In this document: piece by piece, positions 1 through 12,528 of the stretch
Layout of the letters: each line of letters opens with the position of its first letter
Position numbering within the stretch: position 1 is the first letter of the stretch
Assembly: GCA_013400975.1 (NCBI GenBank)
Contig: WBMZ01011727.1
Span: forward strand, 327,267 to 391,266
DNA length: 64,000 nt
Source: Atrichornis clamosus
Lineage: Eukaryota > Chordata > Aves > Passeriformes > Menuridae
Reading direction: 5' to 3'
Notes under the pieces: model-generated
What the model was told of the DNA's origin: nothing
Seen by the model: only the letters and a program-made list of their open reading frames with translations
Databases searched by the model: none
Translations under genes and position numbers: made by a program

Positions 1-2783
1 TGAATCATACATTAGTTATTTTCTGTTTGCTTGGCTGGTGTGTTGGTTAGTTTGGTTTGCATAAGAGTTCTGCTTCTTCATTATCTTGTTTCATTCCCTT
101 GGATGAATTTGGGATATAATTTACATTTTCTCTTTTTTTTTTTTTACATGAAACATATTTTTTAAAAAAAGCAGAAATAACTTTATTTTGAGATGGGCCA
201 TTTTTAAAAGAATGCAGAATGCTATTGCTGTATAGCACAACAAAATAACACATTTTAGTATCCCTGACCCCATCAGCAGACTATCAGCCCTATATATTAC
301 TCTTTATGTTAAGTCTTTCCAGAAGTTCTTGAATGGTCACTGCAAGCTCTCATTTCTGTCATCAATTAAACAGAATATTTTGGATGGAAAAGAAATGCAG
401 TTAAACCACTAGACTTTCAGCAGCAGATTCTCTCAGCTTTTAAGTTACTGGATGTTTGCTTGCAGTCTCAAAAAGATGGAATGTGTTTCAGGAAATCGAT
501 TCTGTTCTCGTTTAAGGCAAAGGATTTTGCTTCTGCTGCATATCCTGCTCTTTCTTCAAAAAGATTTATTACTGAAGACGTAGAAATTCTGATGAGTTTC
601 CCTGAAAATTTAGATTCCCTGAAGGCAAACTCTGTAGTGCATAAGCTCGCTGTTGCCCTAGAGTCTTATCGCAGAAATCCCTAAATTTTGCTGCAGATCT
701 CCACTGTATCAGTGGGGTCTGTATTAGGGCACACGGGATTGTGGCCTAACCACACAGGGGAATCTTCTGCTGTACTGACTGCTGCTTTGGCTAAACCAAG
801 AAAATCTATATTCCCTCTAGAGATTAAAATCTAAAGCTTGTAAAGACTGAAACTTCTCATCTACATAGTGTTAAAAACCACCCATAAACTTCACAGATTG
901 TTAGGCCATTACCAAAGCAGAGAAGCAATAAGTTACCTCTTCTCTTTTAAACAGGTGAGCTAAGTCAAAGAAATGTTATCACCACTATGTGCCTGGTTAT
1001 TGCTTCCAAGTATATCCATTTAGGGAGAGGAAGGGAAGGAGATGAAATAGACATGAAGTTTCATTTTTTACATAGTATAGCACTGGGGACAAAAGCTCTC
1101 ACAAAGAAACCTGGGCTACAGCCACTTGCCCCAGGCCATGCTCCGGATTGCTGTGAAACTGGCTCTGAACTGATCAGCAAGCTGGACGTGTAACCCTGGT
1201 GCACCTCTCCGGCTTTGCCCGCTCCCAAAGGGGGAAGAAAATGCATGAACTCTGACCTCACCTTCTCTTTTTGCTGATGTTTCTCTGCCAAGAAAGCAAA
1301 TAAGGAATAAATAACAAGTGCTCCCAGAACCTGTTGATGTGATTTGATTCTATACAGGATGGACAGCCGAAAAGTCTCCAGTTGTGTTTGGGGAAAGGCC
1401 AGTAGTAATCAAGGCTCAGAATTTTTAAGGTAAGAATATATTAAAAGCAATTGCTCTAATTGGTTTCCTTCACAAACTGAAAACATGTGACTTTTATTTC
1501 CTCTGCTCTTATGTGATTAAGGATTGTTTCTGCACTTGTTTGTGCAAGCAGAAAGCTACTTTCCCCTAAAACATCAAACAACAGCATCTAAGTTGACTGA
1601 TATACTTAATTCTTATTCTCCTATGAGGTTAGAATATTGCAATTTACTTTGGACTTCTGAGCCAGAAAGTACAGGGTGGTGTGGGGAAACCCTCAGATAT
1701 ACTTATGTCATCTCAATTTTTTTTTGCCTGTCCTGGAAGACAGGAGTTTTCATCTTTAACAGGACTTGAATAATTAAATCCTGATTTTAAACTAAAGGCT
1801 GAAAAGTTTCTCCACATGCCCGTTTTTGGGGAGGGAGAAATGCAATCATTCCAAGAGGTGATATCCCAGAAGTCAATCCTTTGTTACTGAACTTCAGCCA
1901 GTCACCAAATCTTTGGAACTACAGCCTTCAAAATGTTGTATACTCACTTATTATGTACAGTCACATATCAAATAATAACAAGAATAGTTGATTTCATGTC
2001 CTTGAGGTTACTAAAGGCCATATAAAACATATGAATGTCTTTCATCAACTTTTCAATTTGCCAGTTCCCAAGGGTTCCTGTTCAGAGTATTTTATCTGCT
2101 GTCGGAGCGGTGAATGAATCTCCACTGCTCATAAGGCAGGTGACATCATGCTGTTCTGAACACTGAACAGAAGGTTGAAGCAGAACCCTAATCTTGTTTT
2201 TGCCTTCCCTGCTTCTTTTACAGCACCTCTGTGTTGTGACTCACAGTAGGTTTAGTTTGCACATCTCTTCTCACCAACAATAACTCAAAATGCAATTTCA
2301 TTTTCAGATCTAAATACAGAGGAAATCCAAAATAAAGTTAATTGAAAACCAAAATTAGTTATATGAATAAACTCTTTTGAGATCAAATTATATTTACAAC
2401 CCAGCAACTATTTGGTCACATTTGGTTTTCTTGAAAAACTTGCCCTTTACTCCTGTCTTTTTTGAGAGATCCCCAGAGGTGTTGTAGTGCAGTGATATAT
2501 TTACCTGTTTGAAGTCTTGTTTGTTGTGATTAGTCATCAAGAACTCCCTTGTTGATAAACATACTCTGTTTTCCTTATCTCCCTGCCTAGATGATCATAA
2601 CTCATATGATCAGAAGGATCATTTCTGCTTGAGAGGAGCTATCTCCATTTTATTCTAATGTAAATCATGTTTATGTCGGACTCAGACATTTTAAAAGCAT
2701 CCTAGTTCTTTTCCCTGTGTCTTTCTGACTCACTCAGATTGTATCCTAGGAAATTTATTGTCTTCTCTAATTTCTTTATGGCA

Positions 2784-2806
2784 TCTCATATTTATTTAAT
2801 ATGAGA
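2784..2806. repeat. Small perfect inverted repeat (8-bp arms)
   Basis: The arm TCTCATAT at 2784-2791 is mirrored by ATATGAGA at 2799-2806 around a 7-base AT loop. A further TCTCATAT copy lies close downstream, near 2840. In AT-rich DNA this can easily arise by chance; no function is implied. Confidence 0.5.
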
Positions 2807-4700
2807 ATCTCTCAATTTTCCAAGGAAATATGACATTGATTCTCTCATATCATCAACACTTGTCCCATTACACTGGACTAGATGCAATCACTGTACTGCA
2901 TTCTTTCTTTCACCCCCATAATTAATAGTCATTATCCTAAAATGTATAATTAAACATATTTTTCTGTCGGTTTTACATCAGGAATGGTCTGTCCACCACA
3001 AGACAGAACGCCCAGGATTTCTAAAACAGAGAGTTCAGGAATGCACTGCTGGCTGATGTCCCCAGGCAGGAAGAATAACACATCTAACCCAAAATATCCT
3101 CAGCCATCATTTGCATTTGGGCAAACATTCATCAAAAACCCCCAAACAGTCCAACATCCAACAGCTGCTTTGCTGTACCCCTTCTGATGGGGTCTCCCAC
3201 ATCCCAACAGCTCTTCTCCAATTCTACTACATCCACCTCTCCAAATGAAGCAGCAGACTTTATGAAATGGATTTTTTTTAATAAGTTCTACTCTTCTTTA
3301 CAGAAACTGTGTGCTAGGATCAGATTGATATAAAATTCTTCTGCAGGGCTCGAGCTTCTCTTCCTAAAAGCATCTCAAAAAATGGCAGTTGACAGGAACG
3401 TTTTTGTCAGAAATTTGAATAGCTGTATGACGGGGTATTGAAGGTAACACACATTTTAATATTTCCTATTTCAAGCTATTTTGTCATATTTTGGAAAATT
3501 TAACATAGAAGAAGATGTATCTGATTGCTCTCTTGTAGACAAACTCAATGTAACATCAAGGAATGAAAACCTATTCTGTTTTTCCTTGTTACCTCAGCAA
3601 CTTCATACAGAAATACTTTACATTTTTTAAAAGAGATACTATAAAAATGACTGTTTTCCTGGAACTAAACTTACAGTGAGGACTTTCTGAGATGCAAAGA
3701 AAATTAATGTAAGCTGATGGATAAGATGGGATGTGGAAGATTATGTGTTTTGCCCGATGGGTACTGTCTGTAGGGCTGCTGGTAATACTTCACTGATGAA
3801 ATTACTATAAATACACTAAAAATTGTCTTTGGATAGACAGTTACAAGAGAGGAATATATCAGGAACTGTGAAACAAAGGTTATGGGGTTTGTAATAGGTA
3901 TAACTGGCTCTGACTTGGGACTGAAGAGTGCTGACAAGTCAATTTGCAAACACAGATGTGTGGGCAGGCACATTAAACGTATCCTGAACAATTCCGCTGT
4001 GCCATTCTGTACAGAATTATTCTGGGTATGAGTATTTGATACTGCAAAGCGCAGTGAAATTGATGCCTAAAATTAGATAATCTGATTCTTTTTTGAAGGT
4101 GGCTGGCAAAAAAAAAAAGCTGGGTGTGCTGAATAGTTTGCCTCAAATTTGTTAGAAAATGCTTGGCAGTAGTTACCTGCATAATGCACATGTGTACTAA
4201 AATATGCTATTCCCTTGCCAAGATAGTTCAGGATTTTTTAAAAGACAGTAATTTTTTTGTGTGTGTTTTGTAAGAATTATTTTACAATGCTGCATATTCC
4301 TGCAATCAAAGTTACCACAAATTCTGCCCCTAAAAGCACTCTCATTCAGCTGGCGTTCCTGCTCAGCAGACTCGGTTTTTGTCATAATTCATCTAGGCCT
4401 GTCTTCATATACTAAAAAAGGTAAAAAATAACAAATCTAGTTTATAGACACCAAAAATTTCCAATCAATTTTTTGGATATCAAAGTTTTCACAACAACAG
4501 TTGTTGCTGATTTGAGGTTTTGTTGCAAGAGTGAAAGGTCAAATTGCACAACAGCTTAACAAACAGCAGAACAGATTAATTGCAATAGCCTCATCAGCAT
4601 GAAAAAGAACAAAATTTAGTCTTTTTTCTAATACACTAATTTAAACAGGTGACCATAAGTCTACTATATTATAGAAGGAAATGGGAATTTATATATCAGG

Positions 4701-4743
4701 AAAAAAAAAAAGCTCCCCACTTTTCTGCTTGCTTTTTTTTTTT
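4701..4743. repeat. Perfect inverted repeat built on A11 and T11 runs
   Basis: An A11 run followed by GC (4701-4713) is the exact reverse complement of GC followed by a T11 run (4731-4743), giving 13-bp arms around a 17-base loop. The tract could extrude as a hairpin and is probably length-unstable. No target-site duplication or terminal motif suggests a transposon, so a coincidence of two homopolymer runs remains possible. Confidence 0.65.
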
Positions 4744-6040
4744 AATAACAAAGGGGCAATATTTTCTGTAGCAGTTTACCTAGGCATAAATTCACAATAA
4801 TTATCAAAAATGACCATAAAACTTTGCTAGCAACTGGTGTCCATGGTGTTTCACCTTGGTTTGTTTATTGGTAAATCTACATTCCAATTTGGAGTCCTAA
4901 GCTTTTCATAGGTGGGAGAAACTCCATTCTTATGGCAGACAATGAAACCCAAAAAAAAGATCTTCTTAAATTTCAGCTATGACACAAATCATTCCTTTTC
5001 AGGATAGCTGACTGTCAAGGTTATGGTAATATCTATCAATTCAATCTCTTCTGAAAGGTAGTCATGGAGAATGATTTAAATCTTGATTTTAAATCATATG
5101 TTGTCCCTTAATATTTGTGTGGTGGGGAACTTACATGACTGCTCTGCAGAACACTGCATGCTGTCAGTCCTTGAATTTGATTCATGATGAACACTGTTTG
5201 CTCTCAAGTACTCATATAAAATCCCACTGGCTTCCAAACTTGGCACTGAATATACTGAAATTTTTTTTTTAAATTAGTTTTCCATTATTTTTACATCAGT
5301 ACATTAAACACACAAGCCTGTGCTCTTAAATGGACTCCATGGAAAACACTGTAAATGAAAGATCTGAATTTCCAAATATTTCCTAAATTATTTGCTGATT
5401 TTTTTTTGTTGTGTTTTGCTCCACAAATTTGACGTTTACGTGGTTTGTAAAAAAGTCATGTATTGATATTAAATTAGAAATTAATACCTTTCTGTAATCA
5501 CTAAATAAGAGTTACTATTTAAAATACATATTCACTTTGTTCCAAACAATACAGATAAATCTGGTCCCAACAAAAAGCATTTCCCCTTTTCTTCCACACC
5601 ATTCTCCCATGTGATACCTAATGAGGTCACTCATTTGCATCCATGGAATCTCAGGGCAGAAAAGCAGAAGGCAGAGCGAGAGGAACTTATTTAGCACAAA
5701 AAGAAGAAATTTAATTCTTTTTATGAAGATTAAGTTTAGCTAAAACATATTGATGTAGTATTTAATGCTTCATAAGGCATTATTTATGTTTTGAAAAACA
5801 TTTAAAAGTTGCCATTTAATCAACAAAATCACAATGTCTAGAACTAATCAACGCAATCCTGCGTTAGAAAACTTGCACACTGGATCTGCAGACCATCTCA
5901 CAAACTCTGTCATTCTGAGTAGATATTTGGGGAAAGTTTATCAAGTGTAAATAGAGAGGGGTTTTTTTTCACTCTTCTCTCTCTTTTCTCTGGTTTTCCT
6001 ACCTCATGCATTGTTGTTTTTTACATTTTGTCTTTTATTG

Positions 6041-6260
6041 CTCTGGGCTGTGTTTCTGAAGCCAGCGCCAAATCGGAGGCCTCTTTAAGTTGTTTCCATT
6101 TAAATGCATAAAAGTAAATAATTTCCAGTTATGTAATTATTGTCACTCCAAATAGCTGTGTCTCTGTGATTTGCTTTATAACTACTGTCACTTTGCAGTG
6201 GCTACCAGGCATTCAAATACTGTAGTCTAGCTGAGAGCTATCATTAGCAAATCAAAGCAG
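6041..6260. promoter_or_regulatory. Candidate conserved non-coding element (enhancer-like)
   Basis: This stretch lacks the simple-sequence noise of its flanks. It contains homeodomain-type TAAT/ATTA cores, an ATGCATAA octamer-like word, TTTAAATG, and a run of complex AT-rich sequence with intact short palindromes. Such a texture is typical of vertebrate developmental enhancers in gene deserts. This is pattern recognition only: no alignment was possible, and transcription-factor words of this length occur by chance. No open frame of note covers it. Confidence 0.25.
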
Positions 6261-9200
6261 ATGTATTTGTACGTGTATTTTTATTTCTCAGTCCTCAGAG
6301 TTCTCTGTACTGCTGCTACCTTAACTTTTGATTCCTGCCATACAGTAGTCTGCCTAGTAGAAAACATTATTTTGTCTTAACATTGAGATTATTTTTTAGC
6401 AAGTACACGCCTAATATCTGGGACAGAAAAATGGTGCCTACAATGGTTTTATATATCCTTCAAGAAAGCCCAGTGTCAAAGCTGTGATTCAGTTGTATTT
6501 GTCTGAGTCATGTTCTGGAGGGACTGCCCTCATGCCTTTTCCCTGGATTTCTCCCTAGGTCAGGGAGCCTTCCTCTCCCAGGCGCTGCCTCCTCCTCAAG
6601 TGAGGAAGCACAGCAGATTTGCCCTCAGCAAACACTGCTCTTCCCCGCTAGGATATAGTTGTTGGCAGGTAGATTTCCTTGAGCATTACACAAAATTTTT
6701 ATCTCATTCAGTAAGAATTCCCAACAAAAAAATCCTGGTGATTAAGAGCCCTTGAAGTGAGATGGATGAGGTGTGATTTAATAACTACTTCACCAAAGGC
6801 TTGAGAAAATGACCCACACATTTTGGGCCACAGCTCTTTCTGTTGAATGAGGATGAAACTGTCTCTTTCTTTTCACCTTTTGGCATCTGTTTAGATTGGG
6901 ATGTAGGTGGTGCTTTGCAAATTATAGGTCCTCATTTCAGCTGGAGAAACTTTAGGACTGAATTCATTACAAGGGTCAGGGGAGTAGGGACAGATATTAA
7001 GCTGATTAAACATTGCAGAAGCATCAGCCACTGAAAGGGCGAAAGATTTCTAACAGGCAATTTTCACTGGAAAAACGGGGAGAAGAGCATGTTCCTGAGC
7101 CATCAAACCTACTCATTAACTCAGTAATAATCATATCTTTGGCTACTGAACTCCTTGCATTCCAGACCTGGACTTTATTTAACTGAAAATCCAGCCATTA
7201 CCAAGACTCACTCCTCTCTCCTCAGCTGATTTTTTACGCTCACGGAAGTGACAAGCCTAAAATAGGTTCATTTTTGCATCCTTCTGCAGCCTCCATGCGC
7301 TCAGGTCACCAGATTGGTGTCACTACTTTATTTTTACTGTGGTGCTGGCACTGGAGTGGGTAGATCACCCATGTGCTGCTGAGGAATACATTTAGTGCAG
7401 GTTGAGCTCTGGGTGGTGGCAATGTGGCAGCCCCAGGCACAAGGCTGTGACCCGGCACAGACCTTTAGCACAAAAAAACACAAAGAAAAAAAAAAAATAA
7501 ACAGTCCAACAAACTCAGCCTGATATTTTAGGAAGACATATTTAAAAAAAAAAACCAACACAAGCCCAGTTTAGGGCATGACTTATTTTAATAGAAGGTT
7601 AAAAAGATAAAAATAAAACTCAAGGTTTATTTTGCCCTTTTTTCGTTTTTTCAACTTGTGCTGTTGTCCCCAGCTGCTCTCAAAAAATAGAATCTAGAAA
7701 TTGAAGTGTCTTATTTTGGAACAGGGAATAAGGTTGTTTGTAGAGAGACAGAGTGGAAGACTAGAACTTTATTAATCGAGGTGGTACTGTATTTTTTTTA
7801 AGACTAAATAAAATAATTTTAAGGTATGTTTTGGGAGAGGAAAGGAAAAAAATCCACAGTAGGTAAAGTAAAAAATAATGCAGTAGGAAGAAAGGTGATG
7901 AAAACAAGAAGGACGAAAAAGTCAAAGTCAGAAAGAGAATAAATAAGTGATTCTGTGAAATGGCAACTTTAAATCTGATTCATTGTTGTTTTGGTTACTT
8001 AAAGGCCCAGTTTTACACAGTGTCTTGTGCATTGTATCCTGTCTTGTAAACACAAGTAGAAAAGGGAGCTCTGCTCTATTGAAAACTTTCAGATTGGCAA
8101 TGAAGAGTAAAATTTAAAAAGTGGTCTTAAAAACGGTCTCTTGCCCACAAGTTTGTTTTCTAAAATTTGTTTTTGTAGGGCAGCCAAAAGTTACAAACAT
8201 AAATAGTACTCAGTATTTACTGACTTTTTCCAGCAGTGAAAATATTACCTCTATGATATTTCAGAAACCCTTTTATGAAAAGCTAATGCATTATATATGT
8301 TTGAGTCTTTTAGCAATTAAATGTGCCATTTGACAACATAAATGCTTTGCTTCTGAGACTCACAAAAATGTCTTTTCAAAAGGAGAATAAAACTGTAGAT
8401 TAAACATTTTTATTGGAGATTTGGGTATTGTAAAATTAAGAGGTATAACTACACTGGCAACTGAAGGGGTTTAAAAAGCCCAGTAAAACACTCAGCCTGC
8501 ACTAATTGCAGGCCCTGTTTTTTCTATTATTCTACCCTACCTTATCTTCTAAAGATATAAATTAAAAGACTTGGCAATTGTACTTTGCTGGTATAGTACA
8601 ATATTATTTTCAGCAGAGTATAAAAGAATACTAAAATAACAGTGTGCAACACTTGGGATCTAAGAAATGCTGTGTAAATAATAATTCTTGTGAACTCTTG
8701 AAGTAGAGATATACATCTTTACTTCTCTCTCTCTATAAGCAGCAGACAAAGCCCAAAGCCAGTGATTTAAGACTTCAGGCTTTGAGGAAGGGCAGTACAG
8801 TAATTAATGCAAATTTAGTAAAGGAAATTGTGTCCCTCTGGCTGCATTAGGAGCATCCCTGCCTTGAGGAATCCTTGAATTATTGCTAATGCCTCTCAGC
8901 TATTATACCACCCACAGCATTTGCTCTTCTTGTTTCAGTGGTGGCAAAACTGAAGCACTAAAACTGCAATCCTAAACTATCCAGTGTGTTCCTTAGCTTA
9001 AGTCAAGGACCCAGGAGACGTCCATCTTTCAACTAAATCTTGATTTTTTTTTTTCCCCAGGAGCACATTTTGTCCTCCATGACAACTACTTTGAGCTTAG
9101 CAAATCTTTAAATAAGAGCTGGGAGAGCCTAAAGGAGGTGATCACTGTTGTTTTGTTAAGGAAAAAAAAAACCAAAACAACAGACAGAACCCAACCAATC

Positions 9201-9358
9201 ACAGGATAGTCACACAGAAATGTTCTTTTTGATGCTTGTTGATTGGTGTTTGGCTTACTCAACAAATTCTCCAGAAAAAAAGGTTGTATAGTGCCATATA
9301 CTGTGTATTTATGCTGCTTATATAAAGCTATACACAAATGTAGGCATTTAGTAAGTGA
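6261..9358. other. AT-rich noncoding DNA, no gene seen
   Basis: No gene is supported. Poly-A runs interrupt the region near 7485-7498 and 7546-7556. A slightly more GC-rich patch at about 7270-7470 has short open frames on both strands and no recognisable domain. An acceptor-like site with a following open frame at 9061 is treated as a separate observation. The rest looks like unique intergenic or intronic sequence. Confidence 0.65.
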
Positions 9359-9484
9359 TTATTTATACATATTTATAATATCTATATATTTATACATATT
9401 TATAATATATTTATAATATATATCTATAATATATATTGACATATATGATATATATTGACATATATATGACATATAATATTATAC
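9359..9484. repeat. AT-rich degenerate tandem repeat
   Basis: About 125 bases are almost pure A and T. A 21-base word beginning ATTTATACAT occurs at 9361-9381 and again at 9388-9408, a spacing of 27. Further on, TTGACATATAT-like words recur about every 16 bases, with G and C appearing only in the GACA motif. It is a decayed AT-rich minisatellite or microsatellite, likely variable between individuals and a possible easily unwound element. Confidence 0.75.
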
Positions 9485-12400
9485 AAAATTTATCTTTTCT
9501 CTCCACTCTAGGGGAGTCTGCAACCACTTTGCCTGAGGTCAGTTCCAGTGCAGTACTTAAACACTAAAATCTGAGTGCTCAGGACAGGATAACACATCCC
9601 TGAGTGGTTTCCTGAGCTTTACATTGAAACTGGACGTGCACAGCACTGAATCAGATTTACACAAAAATTGCAATAAACACACAGCACACGGCAGAAACAG
9701 CTGAGAGACTGTGACTGGCAGGTTGGGAGAAATCCATTTTCCATTCAGTACATCTGTGACTCAACAGAACTATTCTCGTCTTTTGATAGATGAATATGAT
9801 AGAAAGATTAAAGATGAAATTAAGACTGAAGCAGGTAAAGGCATCAAATATTGTGTTTGTTTAGGGCACAAAACAAAGTACACAAAAAAGACCAGGCTCA
9901 GCAGAAAGAGCAAGAAATTATATACTGCTGGGTCTTTATTCTCGCAGTTGTGCAAAAGGCTACAGTGCAATAGTGACAGGACATCCTCCAGCTGTCCTGA
10001 AAAATAGGAATAGAGGAGGCTGTGTTGTTTCATAGGCACCTCCTTTGAAGAAGCAGCAAGAAAAATGCTTACTTGGTACAAATACAACCCATTCTATCTA
10101 AATGATATCCATTATTATTTGTTTTATTAATAAAATGATATTTTTGCAGTTACTTCAGTGATTGTTATGCAATTACAGTTTGCCACTGAGAACAGACTAT
10201 TTGCTGATTAAGTAGGCTCAGTGGAATAGGAAATAAAGGTGTCTCAGCAAATGCTGGGGGTTTGCTGGTTATCTCAGAGCAAAAGAAGAAAAATAATCAT
10301 TACATAGATTAGAAGGTTTATTAAGTTACAAACAAGGAGGAAAGAGAGAAATTATAGCAATACTTTTGTTGGAAATGGGTATGTCTGAGCAGCAAATTCA
10401 TGGGAAATTAATAAGCAAATGTTCCCGAAAAGAAAAGTCCCACTTTGCCCCATGCAAGTCCATTTTATCTTTATAAATAACACACAAAGGATGTGGGTCA
10501 TACATAGTAGTCTAGTTAAGATATATCTAAATCCAGGCATCTAAAATTTGGTCCCATCAGAGTCTGAATTAAGATGAATTTTTAGGATTTTGGTGACTCC
10601 ACTAGATCTAGGGGAGTAAGGAACAATCAGACAACAGTTCTGCCATGTGACTTTTACTTGGGTGTGAGAAGAATAGACCTGGGCCTTTCTTGGGTGGTTG
10701 GCCATTCATTACCTTAAAAATGCCTATTGAATAGAAATTCCAAAATTAACTCTCCAGCTGGGAATGAGGACTGATGGGGAAGGGAAATGTGCACTCTTAT
10801 TTACTGTCATAAACTGTGAAAAAGTGAGGCCACAGCCTGGTATTAGAAATGATCTTAAGCTGTATCTTTGAGTCATGAGGAGAATAAAACACCAAATTAA
10901 TTAAATTTATTTCACGTGAGGTGTCTTGTTCTCTGCTGTGTTCTCCCAGGTAACTGATTTCAGTTTAGTCTTTCTGTGAGCTATGGAGCAGTAGTCCAGA
11001 AACAACTTCCTCAGCGAAATTCAAAGGACCAATTAGGTCTTTTTCTCTATTTTTTCTTCAACATCTTTTCTCCATCAGGGTTTGTTTTCTTCCAGAGATT
11101 GTTTTTAGAGAGATAAACAAAGTTGTCATGCTGTAAATCACTGCTGTCAGTTCCCCCCTCTCCCCCCACCTCAGCCCCAAAATGCTTAATTATATTTTGA
11201 GATAACAAAGTTCTGTAAATTCTCTCCGTACAGCCTGCACTGATTTAAGGGAATGTTAGCTATGTCACATCATTCGTGCTCTTTATTTTGGAGCAGCACT
11301 AATGATGGAAATCAAGCTGCTAGCCAGCAGCTTCAGAACACAAAAACTGTCTTTCAGAAGAGACAACAAACTTCCATCTGCTTTCAGACGATCAGTGAGC
11401 TCTCCCTAAAGGCAGAATGGCAAGTGAAGTGTCCCCAGATGGCCTCTGCGTGAGCAATGGCAGAAGAAATCAACCTCTCCCTGCTGTCAGATGAACGACC
11501 TACAGTTTCCTGTTTAAAGGACAGAGCATTAGTGACAGACAATACAATCCAGGGGAGAGGGGATAGGTAAAAGGAGCCTCTGTCAGTATTTTTGGAACAC
11601 TGTGTGGCTTGAACAACAGAGCACAAGTCTGACGCTTTTTTACAATGACAAGAGGTTGTCACAATTTATTTTTTGTAGCACAATATCTTTCCAGTACTCC
11701 ACACTCTGTTTTCTGTAGAGTGGGCTGTACTAAAATTGTCAGTGTGAGGAGTGACTTCTCCTGTGATGGTCCCTGACACTGCTCCACCAATCTGTCCTCT
11801 GCTGGTCGAGCATCACAATTCTCAATGGGCTCCTAAACATTCTCTTAAATCCGCCAGCAAACGCCAGTGGATAGATAGAAAGGCTGGACTGAAAGCAACT
11901 GAAATATCCATCAGACTGGGTGTGTGCTACAAAACTGATGCTATGATGATTTAGTTTTAGATTTCTGATAAACAGAACCTCAGATTCCAGCTAACAGGGA
12001 AGAGGAATATTTTAACAATTTTCTGTCATGCATGACGGTTATACCCAGGCTTTTTTGTTGCCTGATAATTAACCATGTTTTGCCCCTACAAAACTGAAAA
12101 AAAAATTAGAGTATTAATAGAAATACTTTGCATATAGAATAATAAACTCCACAGGGAGTTCTGGCCTCTTCAGCTTTCTTTATCTTTTACTGCTTTCCTG
12201 AAGTACTGATCAGTATTCTAAGTCAGACCGACCATTAATTCTCTCACAGAAAATATGGATCAGGCCTTTCAAGGAGCAGATGAAACAAGCTGATTGTTGC
12301 CAGCCTTGATAAATTTTGCTTAATTGGACCTGGCAAACGCACAACAAACACTGTGCTGTGGACTTAATATAGCACCTACTCTTCTAAAACTTTGTAGAAC

Positions 12401-12488
12401 TGTTGGCATGGCATACAAAAAGTTCTGCTCTCTACATTTAAAGTGCTGCAGTAATTTATTCTAGAGATTCACAAAGAAACTCAATGTT
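9485..12488. other. AT-rich noncoding DNA, no gene seen
   Basis: No gene is supported. Open frames near 9711-10087 reach about 105 codons, but they overlap on opposite strands and have no motif. The interval 10080-10220 is AT-rich and non-repetitive, with ATTA cores and an ATGCAATTA word, so it could hold a conserved element. A C-rich run lies at about 11152-11176. No recognisable transposon fragment was seen. Confidence 0.65.
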
Positions 12489-12528
12489 GGGGTTTTTTTT
12501 CTGGGGGGAAAAAAGAAAAAAAAACCCC
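12489..12528. repeat. Perfect inverted repeat, G4T8 / A8C4 arms
   Basis: GGGGTTTTTTTT at 12489-12500 is the exact reverse complement of AAAAAAAACCCC at 12517-12528. The 16-base loop is itself G- and A-rich. The tract could form a stable hairpin and is a likely site of polymerase slippage. No flanking duplication points to a transposable element. Confidence 0.7.

Larger units (their letters stand above)
1..6040. other. AT-rich noncoding DNA, no gene seen
   Basis: I see no gene here. The stretch is AT-rich with many stops in all frames; the longest open frames are under 100 codons and carry no recognisable motif. Homopolymer runs stand out: a T13 run at 133-145, an A11 run at 4108-4118 and the A11/T11 pair listed separately. 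A small 8-bp hairpin lies at 2784-2806. No transposon fragment is recognisable by eye, although old, diverged ones could be present. Intergenic or intronic DNA is the simplest reading. Confidence 0.7.
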
